In this document: positions 37,385-50,393 of the stretch, piece by piece
Layout of the letters: each line of letters opens with the position of its first letter
How positions within the stretch are numbered: the first letter of the stretch is position 1
Assembly (NCBI RefSeq): GCF_047663525.1
Contig: NC_092611.1
Coordinates: 3,509,001-3,573,000, forward strand
DNA length: 64,000 bases
Origin: Anas platyrhynchos
Lineage: Eukaryota > Chordata > Aves > Anseriformes > Anatidae
Direction of reading: 5' to 3'
Notes under the pieces: generated by a model
Databases searched by the model: none
Told to the model about the DNA's origin: nothing
What the model saw: the letters and a program-made list of their open reading frames with translations, nothing else
Position numbers and translations under genes: made by a program

Positions 37385-40300
37385 CAACTTACAAGGATAT
37401 TTTGGTCTTAAAAATGGAGCCAGAATAGCAGGGTTTACTCCCTAACAAAAAAAAATAAAAAAATAAAAAATCCCCCTTCAGGTCAAAAGAACCATTTGCT
37501 AACTTCCGAAAATAAATGAATTTGGCACATCGTACTGGTTCTCTTTGGTTTGACCTTACCTGAACTTTGCTTGGCTCTTTTTCCCCCTCGTTGCAGCATT
37601 CCTCACTGACGCATTCCCTCCTGGTTTGGTTCAAATCTCACGGATGGATGCAAGGACCTTGTTTTGGCAGCCCTGGGACATCTCCATTGGCTGGGCTCTG
37701 AAATGGGTGCTGCCAGCACCCAGTTTTGAGGTGGGTGTGAAAACTTGGCAGATTCATGCCGATGTGCAGACACTCTTGGTCTTCAACACCCTGGAGATGC
37801 TTTCAAGGCAAAAAGCAGCTTCCAGGGCTAAAAGCACTGGCAGCATTAGGTGCAACAGACTGTATTCAAGCTAACAAAACTTTCTTTTCCCAACTCTCCT
37901 GCATTTCCTAAAAAGCAGAGTTATGATGCTTTCCAAGGATGAAGAAGTGTCTGATTGCAAACCAGGACCTGCAGGTAACAGATGCTGCAATTTCTGGGGT
38001 TTTCCTCCATAAACCAGTATCAGATGAGTCAACCATACATGTGATGGGAGTGAGACGGGATTTTTTTTTCCATATCTTGAGACAGTGAACACCTGGTCAC
38101 TTCATAAACTGGGCAGGCTCCCGTTCAACTTCCATCAATCAAAAAGCCCAAGTACTGAAATGAGCTCACAGAGACCTTTGAAGTATACTTTGGTTTGGGG
38201 TGGGTTTTTTTCTCCAGTCTTTCAGAAAATTATTAGTTTTTAACAAACTTGCCACCAACAAAAAGACAAATTTTCTTTGAATGTCAAAACAGGATGTTTT
38301 TGACAATTTCAGGACATTCTAAAAGATTTTTTTTTTCTTTTTGAAACAGGAAGCTCGTTTGAAAGCTCTTTCCTGCAAACAGTTTCAGTTGTGACAAAAC
38401 TAGCACTTTCTGACACAGTTGTGTTTAAAAAAAAAAAAAAGAAAAAAGATGCCACCCCCAAAATATTAAAAATTCTCTGCCAGGAAGCTCAGTACTCAAG
38501 GTGGGTGTGGATTTTTGTCCCTAAAAAAGCCCATAAATGGGTAATGCATACAGATTGAAGCAATGTGGCAACCAGGAGGTGGGGAAGGGGACAGATGAAG
38601 TGGATATATGGAGACGAAGACCATTCCAAGTAAGTCAAGGGAATATTCCCATGACAGATTGCAATCCAGAAATCTCCCCTGCATCCCCAAAACTGAGCAG
38701 GGAGCACCTCACAGGGTGCAAGCGTGATGCAAGAGGGAAAAGGAGGTGGTGGTGGATGGTGGAGGAGCCCTGGTGCAGCACGGTGCTACTCAAAATGCTT
38801 GACTCTCAACGAGGAACTGAAACAATATTTGCAAGTCAAACGCTTTCCCCTCTTTGCACACAGGGGGAAATGTGGCTAGGGCAGGTCAAGGGGGGCTAAA
38901 AGACTGGTGGGGTTCTCCTGGTGGGCTACACATAGGAGCTCTTGTGCAAGGCAGGGAGGTGGTCAACACTTCATTAACTGGATGAAATCCAACCCATGTC
39001 ACTACCAAAAATGATGCCAAAGCAGTGGGAGCTAAAGAGTTTTGGGGTTTGCTAAGAGCTTTTGGAAGTCCAAAGCTGGGGCTTTGGAGCCCTGGATCTT
39101 ATTGCTTATTTTACTCCTAAATCATTCCGATGTTGAAATGTCTTGTCCTTGCATGGCTTCTTGTCCAGTCCCCTCCTGCACGATTTGCAAACTGTTTGGA
39201 GAGCCTGGGGTATGCTCAGGATGGGGCCTTGGAACATTTCCCTAAGAGGTCTCCCTGAATCTGCCACCAGAGCTTGCAGAGTTTACCCTGGGCATCTCCT
39301 GCCTCGGGGCTGGAGGAGATGCCATCCATCCACCCAGCTGTTGGAGCACCAGCCAGCCTCGCAGTGAGGCTGGAGGATGCTGTGCTCGTGCAGGATCCAC
39401 TGCGGCCCTTTTACATCCCCGTGCGTAACCCTCAGCTGGGCCACATGTGGGACGCATTAACCCAGCTGCAGATGGGGAGCCTTTCCAAAGAGCTCTCCTC
39501 CTTCCACAGCCTGGGTCCCAGGAGCAGCGGGTGGAGTCGGAGCATTTCCAGGATGGTAATATTGCAAAATATTGCAGAGAGCTCTCCCAGGGCTTCTATC
39601 CAGCAGGTACAATGCACCAATGTGCAGAAGGTGAGTGCAGGAAGCACGGGTGCAGAGGATTTGTATTTTGGTTTTCTGCACTGGGTGAAGGCTACCCACG
39701 CTTGCCCCAGTGCAACCAGTGACCTGGTGTCAGCAACCACAATGGCAATTTATATACCCAGCTCTTCAGGCACAGCTGTCTGACCCTTGGCTTCCTTGCA
39801 ATATGGGAACAGAAAAAAAGATAACATGTTTTATGCATGGGCACATGTCTTCCAAGACATTACTCTTTTATTTACTTATAGATGGGACCAACACATCCTG
39901 GCCTCAAACCATTGCCACCTTCCTTGGTTTGCATCTGATCCTTGAGAGGACAAACACACAGCTTCCCAAAAGCTTCAGCTGAGGAAGACTGGCTGTTCCT
40001 CTGAGATGTCCCTTCCACAGGGCTATCACTGCTAAAGATGGCCTGGGCATTACATCTGCACAGAGATGGGAGAATACCATGAAAGCCCAGCTCTTTGAAG
40101 CCTCAGTGTCACTCACTCTCCACAAATGAGCCTCTGCATGACAGCAAGACCCCAAAACCGATAGCAGAGGGCAAGGTAAAATCACCATCGAGCGTCAAGC
40201 CTGTCTTCTGTGTTGTTGGGTGGTCTGAAAGTTATGGGTTTAATGCGATGCATACACAATACTTTGCATTCATCTTCTATATTTCTGCCAGGCTTTTGTG

Positions 40301-41009
40301 GTGACTTGCAAGAGAAGTCAATGTCAGAAGGAATGTAATGAAATATTCATTCCTTCTGTTAAGGAAATTCAGAGAAAGGCAGGAAGAAGGAACCAAATGT
40401 GAGATCAAGACAGGAAGATGTGTCCTGCTCATTTCATTTGCATTTCTGTAGCCCAGAGCAGGGAGAAGAGAGCTCTGGCTCCTCACCATCAGGCTGAGGA
40501 CAGCAGCAGAAGGAAAGTCCCAAAGAACATGAAGAGACAAGAAACTCCTCCTGAAACTGCAAGGGAGAAAAATGTGGGTTTATCTGAAATTCATCAAAGG
40601 GAGAACATTGCTACAAGAAATACGTCTTTATTGTCTCTCACATATAAGGGCACAGAAGCAGGCAAGAAGTCTGTCTGCTGATTTTCTCCCAAAGTCCTGC
40701 TGCCCACTCTGGCAGCCCCATCCCACTGCCTACCCAGTGCCTCCCATCATTGAGCAGGAGCTGCCTTCTGAGCTTGGCATGAACAAATACAGCTTAGTAT
40801 TTTGCATCTCTTTTGCTTTTGGGAAAGGGTTTCTAAATATGAAGCCCAATATGAAGTTTTTCCAGCCCAGCCTTTTTCATTTCTTCTCCTTCCAGCCCTA
40901 ACAGGATGAGGACGAGGCACATCCTTTTTTCCCCTCGAGGCAGCACAACGCTGGTGACGCTGGAGGCAATGCCCACCTCTGTCCCTTCTCCTCTCTCCAT
41001 GAGATTACT

Positions 41010-41260
41010 GAGTGGCACTGGCTGGCTGAATTAATGCTTGAGTGTTCCCCATCAAAAATGTTCTACGGGAGTGCAAAGCACTAATAAAATTGTTCCCCAT
41101 ATGGGATTTTCAGACTCCTTTTTCCTTGTCTTTCATCTAATTTGATTAACTTAGCTCATTTCCTGTTCTCCCTGTGATCTCGCTTATGAGATGTGCAATC
41201 ACAGGTTTTATTGCAGCCTGATTAGGATCAGTAAATGACAGGAGGGAGCTCTGCAAGCAC
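41010..41260. promoter_or_regulatory. Candidate enhancer-like block
   Basis: The block is AT-rich unique text. TGTTCCCCAT occurs at 41043-41052 and 41091-41100, the dyad GTGCAAAGCAC at 41071-41081, then CTAATAAAATTG, and TTTGATTAACTTAG near 41141-41154. It has no simple repeats. The regulatory call is an inference. Confidence 0.27.
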
Positions 41261-41704
41261 GACCTCAGCCTGGATCAGCAGTTTGATCGGCTGCTTCCAT
41301 GTCCTCTGGGTCCCTCAGCTACGTCCTTGCACCCCAACCAGGGCATGAAGTGGCCCCAGGTACCAGGAGGGGTTTGGGGGCTCCTGGGCCAGGCAGGGAA
41401 CACTGGAGCATCCCAGAGCTGTGCATCACGGGTGGGGAAGGGTGTCCCAAATATTGTGCTGGATGCACCCCAAATTTTCTTCTGCTACCTTGGCGTTTGG
41501 GGTACCTGTTTTGAACTCCTCCATGCAGAGTATCAATGTGCAGAGGAAGAGAATTGGGCACCTGTGTTCCCAGCCTTGTTATCTGCTCTGACCTTACTGT
41601 TTAAACAACTTTAAGCCTTCAAAAAATAAATACACTGGGAGAGTTTGGCTTTATTCAGCTCCCTGCCTGGCAGCGCTCCTAAAACATCCAGGAGTTCTTA
41701 CAGA

Positions 41705-41775
41705 GCTACTTAGCATAATATTTGACACTTCTATCACTTCTTTCATCCCAAAGTGCTTCTCAAGCCCAAGACCAC
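41705..41775. repeat. Possible second copy of the ancient repeat tail
   Basis: A CTTTCATCCCAAAGTGCTT-like string lies at 41741-41759, preceded by a TATCACTTC segment. It resembles the same old amniote repeat end as the block near 28900 (CTTTCATC followed by AAAG-GC-CTT). It is too short to assign to a family without an alignment. Confidence 0.22.
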
Positions 41776-42439
41776 CGCTGGAGTCAAACCTCTGGTGGGA
41801 TAGTGGAGTTTTTCCCTATGGGCCAAATCCTACACCCATGCACTGTGCTGAGCACCAAAATGTCCTAAAATCAATGAGACGTTGCACTTCCATGAGGACA
41901 CAGCAAAGGTGGTGCTTCTGTAGAGAGGTTGGGGAGCACCAGGAAGTGGTGGTGCTTTGGGGCAAGCTTTGTGAGGATTTAGGGCCAGGGACTGTGGTCT
42001 GAGAGGGCTTGGGTTGGGTTTTGGCTGACGGTGGCTGCCTTTGTATGCAAAATGTGGCAGGTTTGATGTGTCTCAGTTCTTCGGCTGCTTTCTCTGGGAG
42101 AACAGTGGCTTTGGGAAAATAAAAATATGCCAAAACATACCTGTACAAAATATATAGGATATTGAATTTGGCTCTGCAATATTCTGCTGCAATATTGTCT
42201 GGTAGGGTTTTACTGGTTTTAATACCTAAAACAGGGCTACCACCACCCCGGAGGTGGTTCCTACATACCTCTACCTTTGCAGCCACTTGGGGTCTGGACA
42301 GGGTGATGCTTTCTGGGCTTCAAGAGCAGTTCTTGGGCTGGAAGAGCTCTCAGGTCATCATCCTGCCCCAGGAGAGGGTCTTTATTCTGGGCAATTATGC
42401 TTTGTGGAGAAGCTGATAGTGCCTTGGAACCAGATGATG

Positions 42440-42455
42440 AAAAAAAAAAAAAAAA
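42440..42455 (+). repeat. A16 homopolymer
   Basis: Sixteen A follow GATGATG. A second A13 run lies at 42829-42841. Confidence 0.93.
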
Positions 42456-44679
42456 GAACTTGTCTTGGTAACTAAACCCCACACTTAACCAACACCGGGA
42501 TGAAAGACCTCCAGCATGCCAGGAGTTGCACAAAGAGGATTCAGTGTAAAAAGCCCCATTCAGATGTTGCACTTGAACTCATTCCTTCCAACGCAGCAAG
42601 ATTTTAATCTGATTTTTTTTGCTTAAAATTGCCACAAAGAGGTGATTGGCCCCAAAGTGCTCACCCTCTCCATACTCAGAGATATTGCACAGGGTGGTTA
42701 AGGTGGGAGGAGATGCCTTTGGGTCCAGCAGGAGTTTGTGTTGGTGATGAAGAAGGATGCTATGGAGCATCACGTGTCCAGGCAGCATCCTGAGAAACAC
42801 ATCAGCAAATTGAGGCAGGATTGGCAGCAAAAAAAAAAAAAGGCAAATCTGGAAAAGCTGGAGCCTGGGGCTCTCTATGGAAGCTCTCCTCCTCCGGACA
42901 CCCAGGTATTGCTCGGCCCTGGAAGCTGTCAGGCATGTAGAAATGGGGTCTGGCTGACATTAAGCAGGACCAAAGGGTTTTATTAGCAAAATGCAAGTGG
43001 GACTGCAACTGAGATCGGAGTGTGTGTGGTGGGGGAGCAGGAGACGCAGGGGACAGGCTTGAGGGAGGCTGGGGAGAAGAAAGTAAGCACATTAACCCCT
43101 CCACCACTGACTGGGTCAATTCCTCTGCTACCTCAAATTTGCCCCAAATTTTGCCCTGCTCCATCCAGGCTCCCATCGTTTGGGTAGTAGAAGAGGGAAC
43201 AGCATCCAGGCAGGCCTGTCAGTGCTGGAAATTTTGTTGGAGAAGGATGGCATCCCCCTGCTAATGGGGCTGGGGATGGGAGAGATGCAACGCGTCCACG
43301 AGCTGCCTGCACAGCCTGGGCTGAAGTTGAAGGGAAGGCAATTATATAATTACCAGCTAATAAAGGGCAATTGTAATGGATAATGCTTGGAAAGCCAAAT
43401 GAGGCTGACCATGGAGTTTCTAGGGAGACCAAATCATGACCTCATCTGAAGCAACCACCACGGAGGAGAAAGGGAGGCTGCAGACCCCTGCCGTGCCAGC
43501 CCAAAAGGGCACAATGCCTGTTTGGACTCAGGCCCCCAGCCATGAACCACCTCGGAGATGTTTGGCCTGCCTTTCCTGCCCTCCCCATCCTTGTGATGCT
43601 CTGCGAGCTGTTCCTGGTTATGCTTAAAACCAAACATTTGGGGAGCTCCAGGCATCGGAGGCACAAATACAGGACAACGTGACAGTTTACCCCCAGCCAG
43701 GTGAAGCACAGTCCCTGCATGTGCACACAGGTGCTCTCATGCCCCTAACCCCATTAACAAAAAGCAACAACTTGTTAAAGCCTGCACCAAAAAGGGTGGA
43801 GACGAATTGCCTCCGCTCCCCCACCTCCCACCTTCTCCCACGCTGCATTCTCCAGCCAGGGCAACCTCAGCCCTGACTGCTGGTCCTCCGAGCCCCTGTG
43901 CAGAGCCACAAGATGATGTTTAAAGTGTCTGACATGGGAGCAGGTGATTCATTTGTCTGGAGGCACAGGGGTGCAGCTCACATTGCAAGCTGGTGCTGCT
44001 CCTTCCAGCTGTGGAAGCGGATCAACAGGTCCCCAGAAGAAAGAACATTTATTTCTTTGCTTTATATAATAAATATATTTAATCCTCAAGTGTTGGCTGG
44101 CCTCACAGCTTACAGTGACCTCTGGCATGAATAGATGCCTTGTTTGGGAGCAGGCAGCGAGGTGGCACGGCAGTGCCTACTCACCTGCATCCCGCAATGG
44201 GGTGTGAATGCAGTGTGGGGAAAGGGGAGAGGGCTGGGGGCCTTTTTCTGGGCACGGGAAGAAATACAGGGAGGGCTGAAGGCCTGAACTGGGTTATCCA
44301 TCCCCAGCGTGCAACAGGGTTATTTCTGCTGCAGGGAGATAAAAAGCTGCTGATGTGTCCAAGCCAGGTGTGCTGGAGATGTATTTCCTGGAGACAGGTG
44401 AAATGCTCACTGGAGGGGACTGAACCAACGAGCCCTGAGGCTGTTTTTGGAAATGCACCATGGGCTTGGGCTGCTCATTGCAACTCACTGCATGGATGAC
44501 ATCCAGAGGGGAAGATGCTGCCTGCCCGCTTGCACCTTGCAGCAATCTCCAAGCCATTCCATGGTCCCAGACAAGCAAAAACACCCCGGGGATTATTTCT
44601 TCTCCCCTCCCTGCCACAAGCATCCATCCTCTTTCCCAACTGCAGTGTGAGCAAAAGTAAACAAAGCAGCCCCAAGGCA

Positions 44680-44930
44680 AGGACCGGTGCTGCTGAGCCC
44701 CCCCCAACCAAGCAGCGGGTGGGACATGCAGACGGGAGGGGGCTGCACGGGGCTGATAACAGCTCCGGAAACCCATCAGAGACACCCGGCCCCGGCCCTC
44801 TGCGTCTCATCAAAATTACCTGCCAGAGGAGGCTCCGCTCCAGACCTGCACCTTGTCAGCTTTTATGGTAATAGGAAACAGCTGCTCGTGGGGGATGGCG
44901 AGGCGCAAGTGAAAGCCGGGGGGGGGCTGG
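44680..44930. other. GC-rich patch with moderate CpG
   Basis: C-rich and G-rich runs (C8 at 44698-44705, G8 at 44919-44926) occur with scattered CpG (CCGGCCCCGG near 44786-44796). It looks weaker than the patch at 52035 and has no TATA-like or exon signal. Confidence 0.3.
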
Positions 44931-45295
44931 CAGAGGGAAGGAGCCATTCATAATTTTTGCTCCTTGCACGGGGCTCCAGCACAAGGCAGGGGTGGGGAGG
45001 AGGCACAGAGGTGGGGTGGTGGGGATGCTCGGCCCCCCCTGGGCTGCCTCTCGCTGCTGGCCCACCTGCTCAGCTGCTTGGAGGTTCTCACTTAGTGTGG
45101 AGCTTCCCAGCCCCAGCCCAAGGTCATGCCTAGGATATAGTTTGAAGTTTTTCTCTGCTCCAAAATAGGCTTTCCACACCTGGAATTGCCTGCGGAGCTC
45201 TAATCACTGCTCTGCATTGCTCTCCAGGGGGGTTGCTCACCCCCCATGCAGGGTTGACTGCTGGATACAACAACATCACCTCCACCTCCACCCTG

Positions 45296-45425
45296 CATCA
45301 TTTCTTCCTGCATCCCACATCACCTCTGCCTGCATCCCACATCATCTCTGCCTTCATCCTAAATCATCTCTGTCTGCATCCCGTAACACTTCTGCCTGCA
45401 TCCCACGTCATCTCTGCCTGCATCC
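45296..45425 (+). repeat. 22-bp minisatellite, about 6 units
   Basis: There are five 22-bp units at 45316-45337, 45338-45359, 45360-45381, 45382-45403 and 45404-45425, preceded by a shortened unit at 45296-45315. The consensus is CACATCATCTCTGCCTGCAT followed by CC. Units differ at one to six positions. The plus strand is pyrimidine-rich. No coding role is supported. Confidence 0.93.
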
Positions 45426-47029
45426 AGCATCCCAACCCTGCAGCACCCCAAAACTTTCACTTGCCCAGGATTTCCACCCTCTTTGCTTTGGGAAGAGGCT
45501 TGCTGAGGGGTGGGGGGAGGATTTACACATGTGCCCAGGACAGGGTTCTGGGAAGATCAGGATTGTTAAGGAAGCAGCTCCATAATCAGGTTAGCTGTGC
45601 TCGTTTTCAGAAACAGGTTGCTGCTAACAAGTTTTAATTAAAAACATCTTCATGGTGTCAGCAAGTTGAAATAAAGGGCAGCTATTAATATTGAAGGTAA
45701 TTCTCCCCTCTGTACCAGCGAGCAGGCAGTGGGTTTGATGGGCCATCTTCGGGCATTTCAGTTTGGGGTGAATAAAGCAAAATTTACAAAGCCAGGGGTG
45801 CTGATAAAGGGAACAGGGGCTGGAGAAGGTATTGGACCCTGCACCTTGTGCAACTGGGGCTTGAGGTTTCTCCAGGGCTTAAAACCACACACGGCAGGGG
45901 AAGGAGAAAGAGTTTTCCTGCTGAAAAACCCAAATATCTACTTTTGTTTCCCATGAAAATGCAAGTTTTAGACCCTCTGAACCTCTGGAACAGATTTTCC
46001 CCTCACTCTTTCCCAGCCCTGGCTCTGCCCTGAGATTTCACAGCTCATTGCAGCCTGGCTTTGAGTACATCTTGAGTGTTTTAAAGACGGCTCTTTCATG
46101 CTCCCTCCAGCTTTTAATGCACGAATGTAACTGTGGGCTCAGCTCCTTACATGTGAGGGGTAGGGGTGGCGTGGGAGGGGACTGATGCTGCTGAGCATCA
46201 GCGGGTGCAGGAGAGGAGCAATAGGAGCGCAGCCCCAGCAGGACCTTGTGCTTTCTACCTAAGTTCACCCTTACAGAGGTCTTAGGATACAAGTGTGTTT
46301 TGGGCATGGAAAAAGGCCTCTGTCTTTCTCCTTACAGTTGGGTTGTTCAAGGGTTGTTCAGATAACAGATTTAATTCATCGGAAAAAGAAATTCTGGTTC
46401 AGTCGTCAAGTGGAAAAGGAACTCTAAACTCCAGGGGCTCTTTCAGCTCATGCCACTCTCCCACTCGGCCCTAAATACAAGAAGAATTGCAATGCTGCAC
46501 TCTCATCATGGAAATGCAACATTTTTGCTCCAAAACCATGCCTGCAGCCCAAATCTCCCACTGCTGTTGGCTTTTTGTCTCCCTCTTGTGATCAGCCTGG
46601 AAAGCTTTTCCAGGAGGCATTGGGATGTTGCTTTCGGCACATTGGGCCTCAGATCACATTTTGGGGTTATTGTGAAATTGTTGCTGCTTCTTCCTTCGCA
46701 AGTGCTGAAGGCAGCACAAAGAGCTGCCTTCTTGGTGCCTCTGCAGGGCTGTGCAGAAGGAATTGCCAAGGCACAGCTCCTGCAAACACGTGGGCACAAG
46801 CATCACCTACCCTCCGTGACGCCCAAGGGCTGTGACATGCACACAGACTGGAAAAAAAACGCATTTTGGAAACAATCATAGCAACTCCGCATTGCTTACC
46901 CAGAATGAAAACACCTCAATTTGTTATGAAATTAAAGGAAAACCCTGCTGGAATGGGTTTATTTGAGCCCTGGTGGCTTTGGAGCAGGCACAGGGATGGG
47001 TTTTGGCTGCACACGGTGCCTTTAAGACC

Positions 47030-47185
47030 CCAAACGGCAGCGAAAGCCCGGCTGTTCCCAGTGCTGGCCAGAGGAGCAGGCAATTGGAAGCAGATGTCGG
47101 TGGCGGCAGCTCAGTGCCCAGGGCACGGCGAGGGGCGCGAGCAGCAGGGGCTGAGCCCCTGCGCCATTGCTCCAGGAGGGGCCGA
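47030..47185. other. GC-rich patch with moderate CpG
   Basis: CpG clusters at 47035-47050 and 47096-47165 (GGCACGGCGAGGGGCGCGAG) lie in GC-rich text. No promoter element is recognisable. Confidence 0.3.
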
Positions 47186-48228
47186 TCCCACAGCCCCCCA
47201 GCTCCTAACCCAAACCAGATGGGAGAGCACAGCTTGGTTTGGGGCTCGGGCAATGAAAATGGATCATCTGCCAAAGGAGAGTGAGATGTTCCAGGGAGGG
47301 GGATGAAACTGGGGACAGAGCCCCCTGGTGATGGGGTTTTTGCAGCATCTCCTTTGCAGGGATGCTGTCACAAGGGCGCACATACAGTGTTGAAAAACAT
47401 GAGCTGGCTCGCAGGGTGCTGGCGTTCAGCTAAACCAAGCAGGTTGAGCTGTTGCAAGACTTTGCAAGAGAGTTTTTGTCTGCAGCTGGAGCACGCCCAG
47501 CAACGGGGCTGCTCCAGGCGCCTGTCTGGACAGCAAGAACTGCGGAGCTTTTTCCAGCCTGAGAACCAGAGCTAATCCTTTCTCGTTTCCCAGCCCCGAC
47601 TTATCATGGGTTTGACAGTACACAGGTCTGCCTGTGCCTTTGCTCCCAATCGCTCATCCGGGGAGAAATCCTCCTGCAGCAGGAGTGAGGCGTGAATGCA
47701 GCAGCCACCTCCTGGCCTGCTGCAGGGCTGCGATTTCACATGGGAAAAATGGCAAGGAAAAGTCCTGGTGCCCTCATCTTTGGAGAAAAAATGTTTTTTG
47801 GTGGGGGGGCTGGAATGGGAGACGACACCTCTGTGTACTCCATGCTTCTGTTTGGACAGCCCAGGGAGGATTTTTGGGCTGACAGAAGCGACATATTGCC
47901 ATGCAGGATGCTATTACAGAAAAAGACACTCAAAAAGCATGGCGTAATTTCCTCTTTTTACCTTTTTGTTCAGAAACAAAAAAATGTAGAGGAAATGGTG
48001 TGCTTAACTACGTCATCGCAGTAGCTGATCTCTATCTCCACTGCACATTTCATGGGCATCTGTCTATCTGTGGGAAAAGCTGCTACATTTCTACATTTGC
48101 AGCATGGCATGGCACGGCACGGGGACAGCAGCACAATGCGCTGGCTTTGCTGGAAACTTTATTCGGGGGCTTTCTAACCCAAATCTGGAAATGTAACAAG
48201 AATCCATTTTTAACCACTTTTTAAGGGG

Positions 48229-48271
48229 AAAAAAAAAAAAAAAAAAAAAAAAGGAGAAGAGAGAGAGAGAG
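48229..48271 (+). repeat. A24 plus GA-rich homopurine tract
   Basis: A run of 24 A is followed by GGAGAAGA and (GA)n, giving an all-purine stretch that starts with the GGGG at 48225. The upstream text has no AATAAA and no recognised transcript-like body, so I do not call it a retropseudogene tail. Confidence 0.93.
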
Positions 48272-49022
48272 TAAAAGAGCACTTTTCTTTTGCCTGCACA
48301 AGGCTGGGACTCCGCTCTGTGTAAGCACACATTCCTCCTGCTCCCTTTCCAAACCGGCCTTGGAAAAGAACAAAATCATTGAATTAGCCAAGTTAATCAG
48401 GTGAGCTTCTGACGCACCTCATTTATCTTTCTTTCAAGGCTGAGCCTCGGAGACCCAAAGAATGGGATTAGCTGCAGTGATAAACAAAAGATCCCAGACG
48501 GCCGAGAGATTTGTGGATTTTCCCCTGATCTGAACTCTGGGCTGCACAACCCAACATTTGCTTTTTATTTCTGACTAAGAGGAAGTGACGGAATTGGGTT
48601 TTCTGCCACACTTCAGTGACCGGTTGAAATAACCTGGATGAGATGGGATGAAGGTCCAGCAAGGTGACGACCATGGCTTTGCCCTGTTTTGGGGCTAAAA
48701 GAAGGGTTTCCTCAACTCTGCCCTCTCCCCTCCCCTCCTGCCTGCGTCTCCCTGTCTGGCAAGGCAATGGGAGCTGATTCTTGGGTTATACAGAGTGCAG
48801 GCTTGGGGTGAAAGCAGGAGAGGATCGTGAAGCTTTCACAGACTGCCTGCAGACACCCTTGGCCACATCCATCCATCACCCTGGGCCCAGCCCCTGTATG
48901 CAATCCATCACTTGCAGGAGTCCTCTCTGCCCACAGCATCCTCCTGATGCCTTGCAGACACACAGCTAACCCCTCTCCTCCCCCCCGTGTCCCTAGATTC
49001 AGCAGAAACTGCATTTGCCATT

Positions 49023-49039
49023 AAAAAAAAAAAAAAAAA
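49023..49039 (+). repeat. A17 homopolymer
   Basis: Seventeen A follow TGCCATT, with no upstream AATAAA. Confidence 0.95.
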
Positions 49040-50379
49040 TGCTTTCCTTGCAAACATTCCCACCACCCATTGATATTTTATGTTCAGCTGGGGATTTGGG
49101 GTGCTGTGGAGCTACTGGCCATGCTGAACATAAGCAGCGAGGCAAAGTTGCTCTGTGTCTGGAGGATGTCATGTCAAATGGAAATGCATCCCTGGCCCTT
49201 TTCTGCAGCGCTTATGGTTTGGGGATAAGTGGAAGTCCTTTGCGAGGATTATGAGACACAGAGACAGGGGGGTTCAAAGCCCTTGAGCTAAGTGAAAATT
49301 TTTTAGCAGCTTTCTCCTTTCACATTTGGCTTTTCTTCCTGAAATGAAATATGTTCCTTCATCTGGAATTTCCTGAGAGGAGCACAGAAACCCATAGTCA
49401 TGGTTTGAAAAATTATAATTGATCTCTTTAGTTCTGTATTTTGAAGGAAAATCTGTTTAGCTGGATTTTTCAAAAAACTCATTAAAAAATAAATAAATCT
49501 CAGATGGACAGCAACAAGCATTTTTCCATGTCTGGCAACTAAGTCTTGTAAAGTCTTCTGACAACTGCAAACTTATTCTTAAAACTCCTAAATCAGCATC
49601 ATTCACAAACACTGAATATAAGGAATACATCTTTATAGAAACTTGTAGGCTTTTTTCCCCTTACTTTAAGGAAAACCACCAAGGAAAGTGGCATGCTGTG
49701 TTTAGTTAACGTGCTTTCTTGCTTTTGAAGATGCCCTAAAACTGGTCCATGAGGGCTTGAATGGATCTGTGGTCCCCACAGGGTGGGACTGGTGTGCGCT
49801 GAGGGGAGCACGCCTGGGTCTGGAAAGGAGGGGACACAAAAGACCAGGTGAGAAAATTCAGCTGCCCACCAGTTTTAAATGATTATCCAAGCATAATCTT
49901 TATTTCTGTAGCAATCTGTAAGAATTTATTAAAGGGATGGATGGTGGAGGGGAGGAGAGATGTTTCCCAAAGGATAACACAAGCTTAAGCATGCATTGAA
50001 ATTTAACCTGGAAATAGCTCCAAAGACCCTATGAGCCAACAGGGTTGGACTTTCCTTATATATTTGTAGGGTTTGGGTGTCATGTCTCAAAGCAGGAATG
50101 GGGCTGGCAGGTTTCAAAGCAACCCATTGCCTCTGCGATGCTCTGGTCCCTAAAATCCCTCCTGGAGGGCTTTGCTCTCAGCATGGATTTGCACAGAGTC
50201 CTCCTCTGCAGCTAAACGAGCACAGAGCAAGGGGAGAGGAGTTCTGGGCTGCCTTTTAACATGCTCACAGCTCTTCTCGCAATCAGATCGGCTTCCTCCA
50301 GATTCCTTTTTCCCTACTTCAGCCTGTTTTCAAGGGTACCCCAACCCATTAGCAACAAGAGGCATCGCCATCCCTGCAA

Positions 50380-50393
50380 CCACTAGATGGTGC
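50380..50393 (+). promoter_or_regulatory. CTCF-like binding motif
   Basis: CCACTAGATGGTGC differs from the CTCF core CCACYAGRKGGCGC by a single T for C at position 12. CTGCAA just upstream is loosely like the 5' extension of the motif. It has the same orientation as the sites at 26468 and 60051. Confidence 0.5.

Larger units (their letters stand above)
34198..45295. other. Unique non-coding DNA
   Basis: No gene was recognised. Frames of about 170 codons at 34569-35084 (minus) and 39274-39783 (plus) have no domain I know and no supporting splice sites. Local items are the TC/T tract at 35743, the GTTTT/GT tract at 37341, A14 at 38427, two A-runs near 42440 and 42829, an ACCACC-CCGGA-GGTGGT dyad at 42242-42258, and the blocks at 36890 and 41010. 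Confidence 0.65.

Noticed and set aside
37629..37640. tRNA B-box-like GGTTCAAATCTC
   Set aside because: No A-box, acceptor stem or cloverleaf could be drawn around it.
39274..39783. 169-codon plus-strand open frame
   Set aside because: There is no known domain and no convincing splice sites, and overlapping open frames on the opposite strand suggest a locally stop-poor composition.
48225..48271. Poly(A) tail of a processed pseudogene
   Set aside because: There is no AATAAA upstream, no recognisable coding body and no target-site duplication. The tract runs on into GA repeats.
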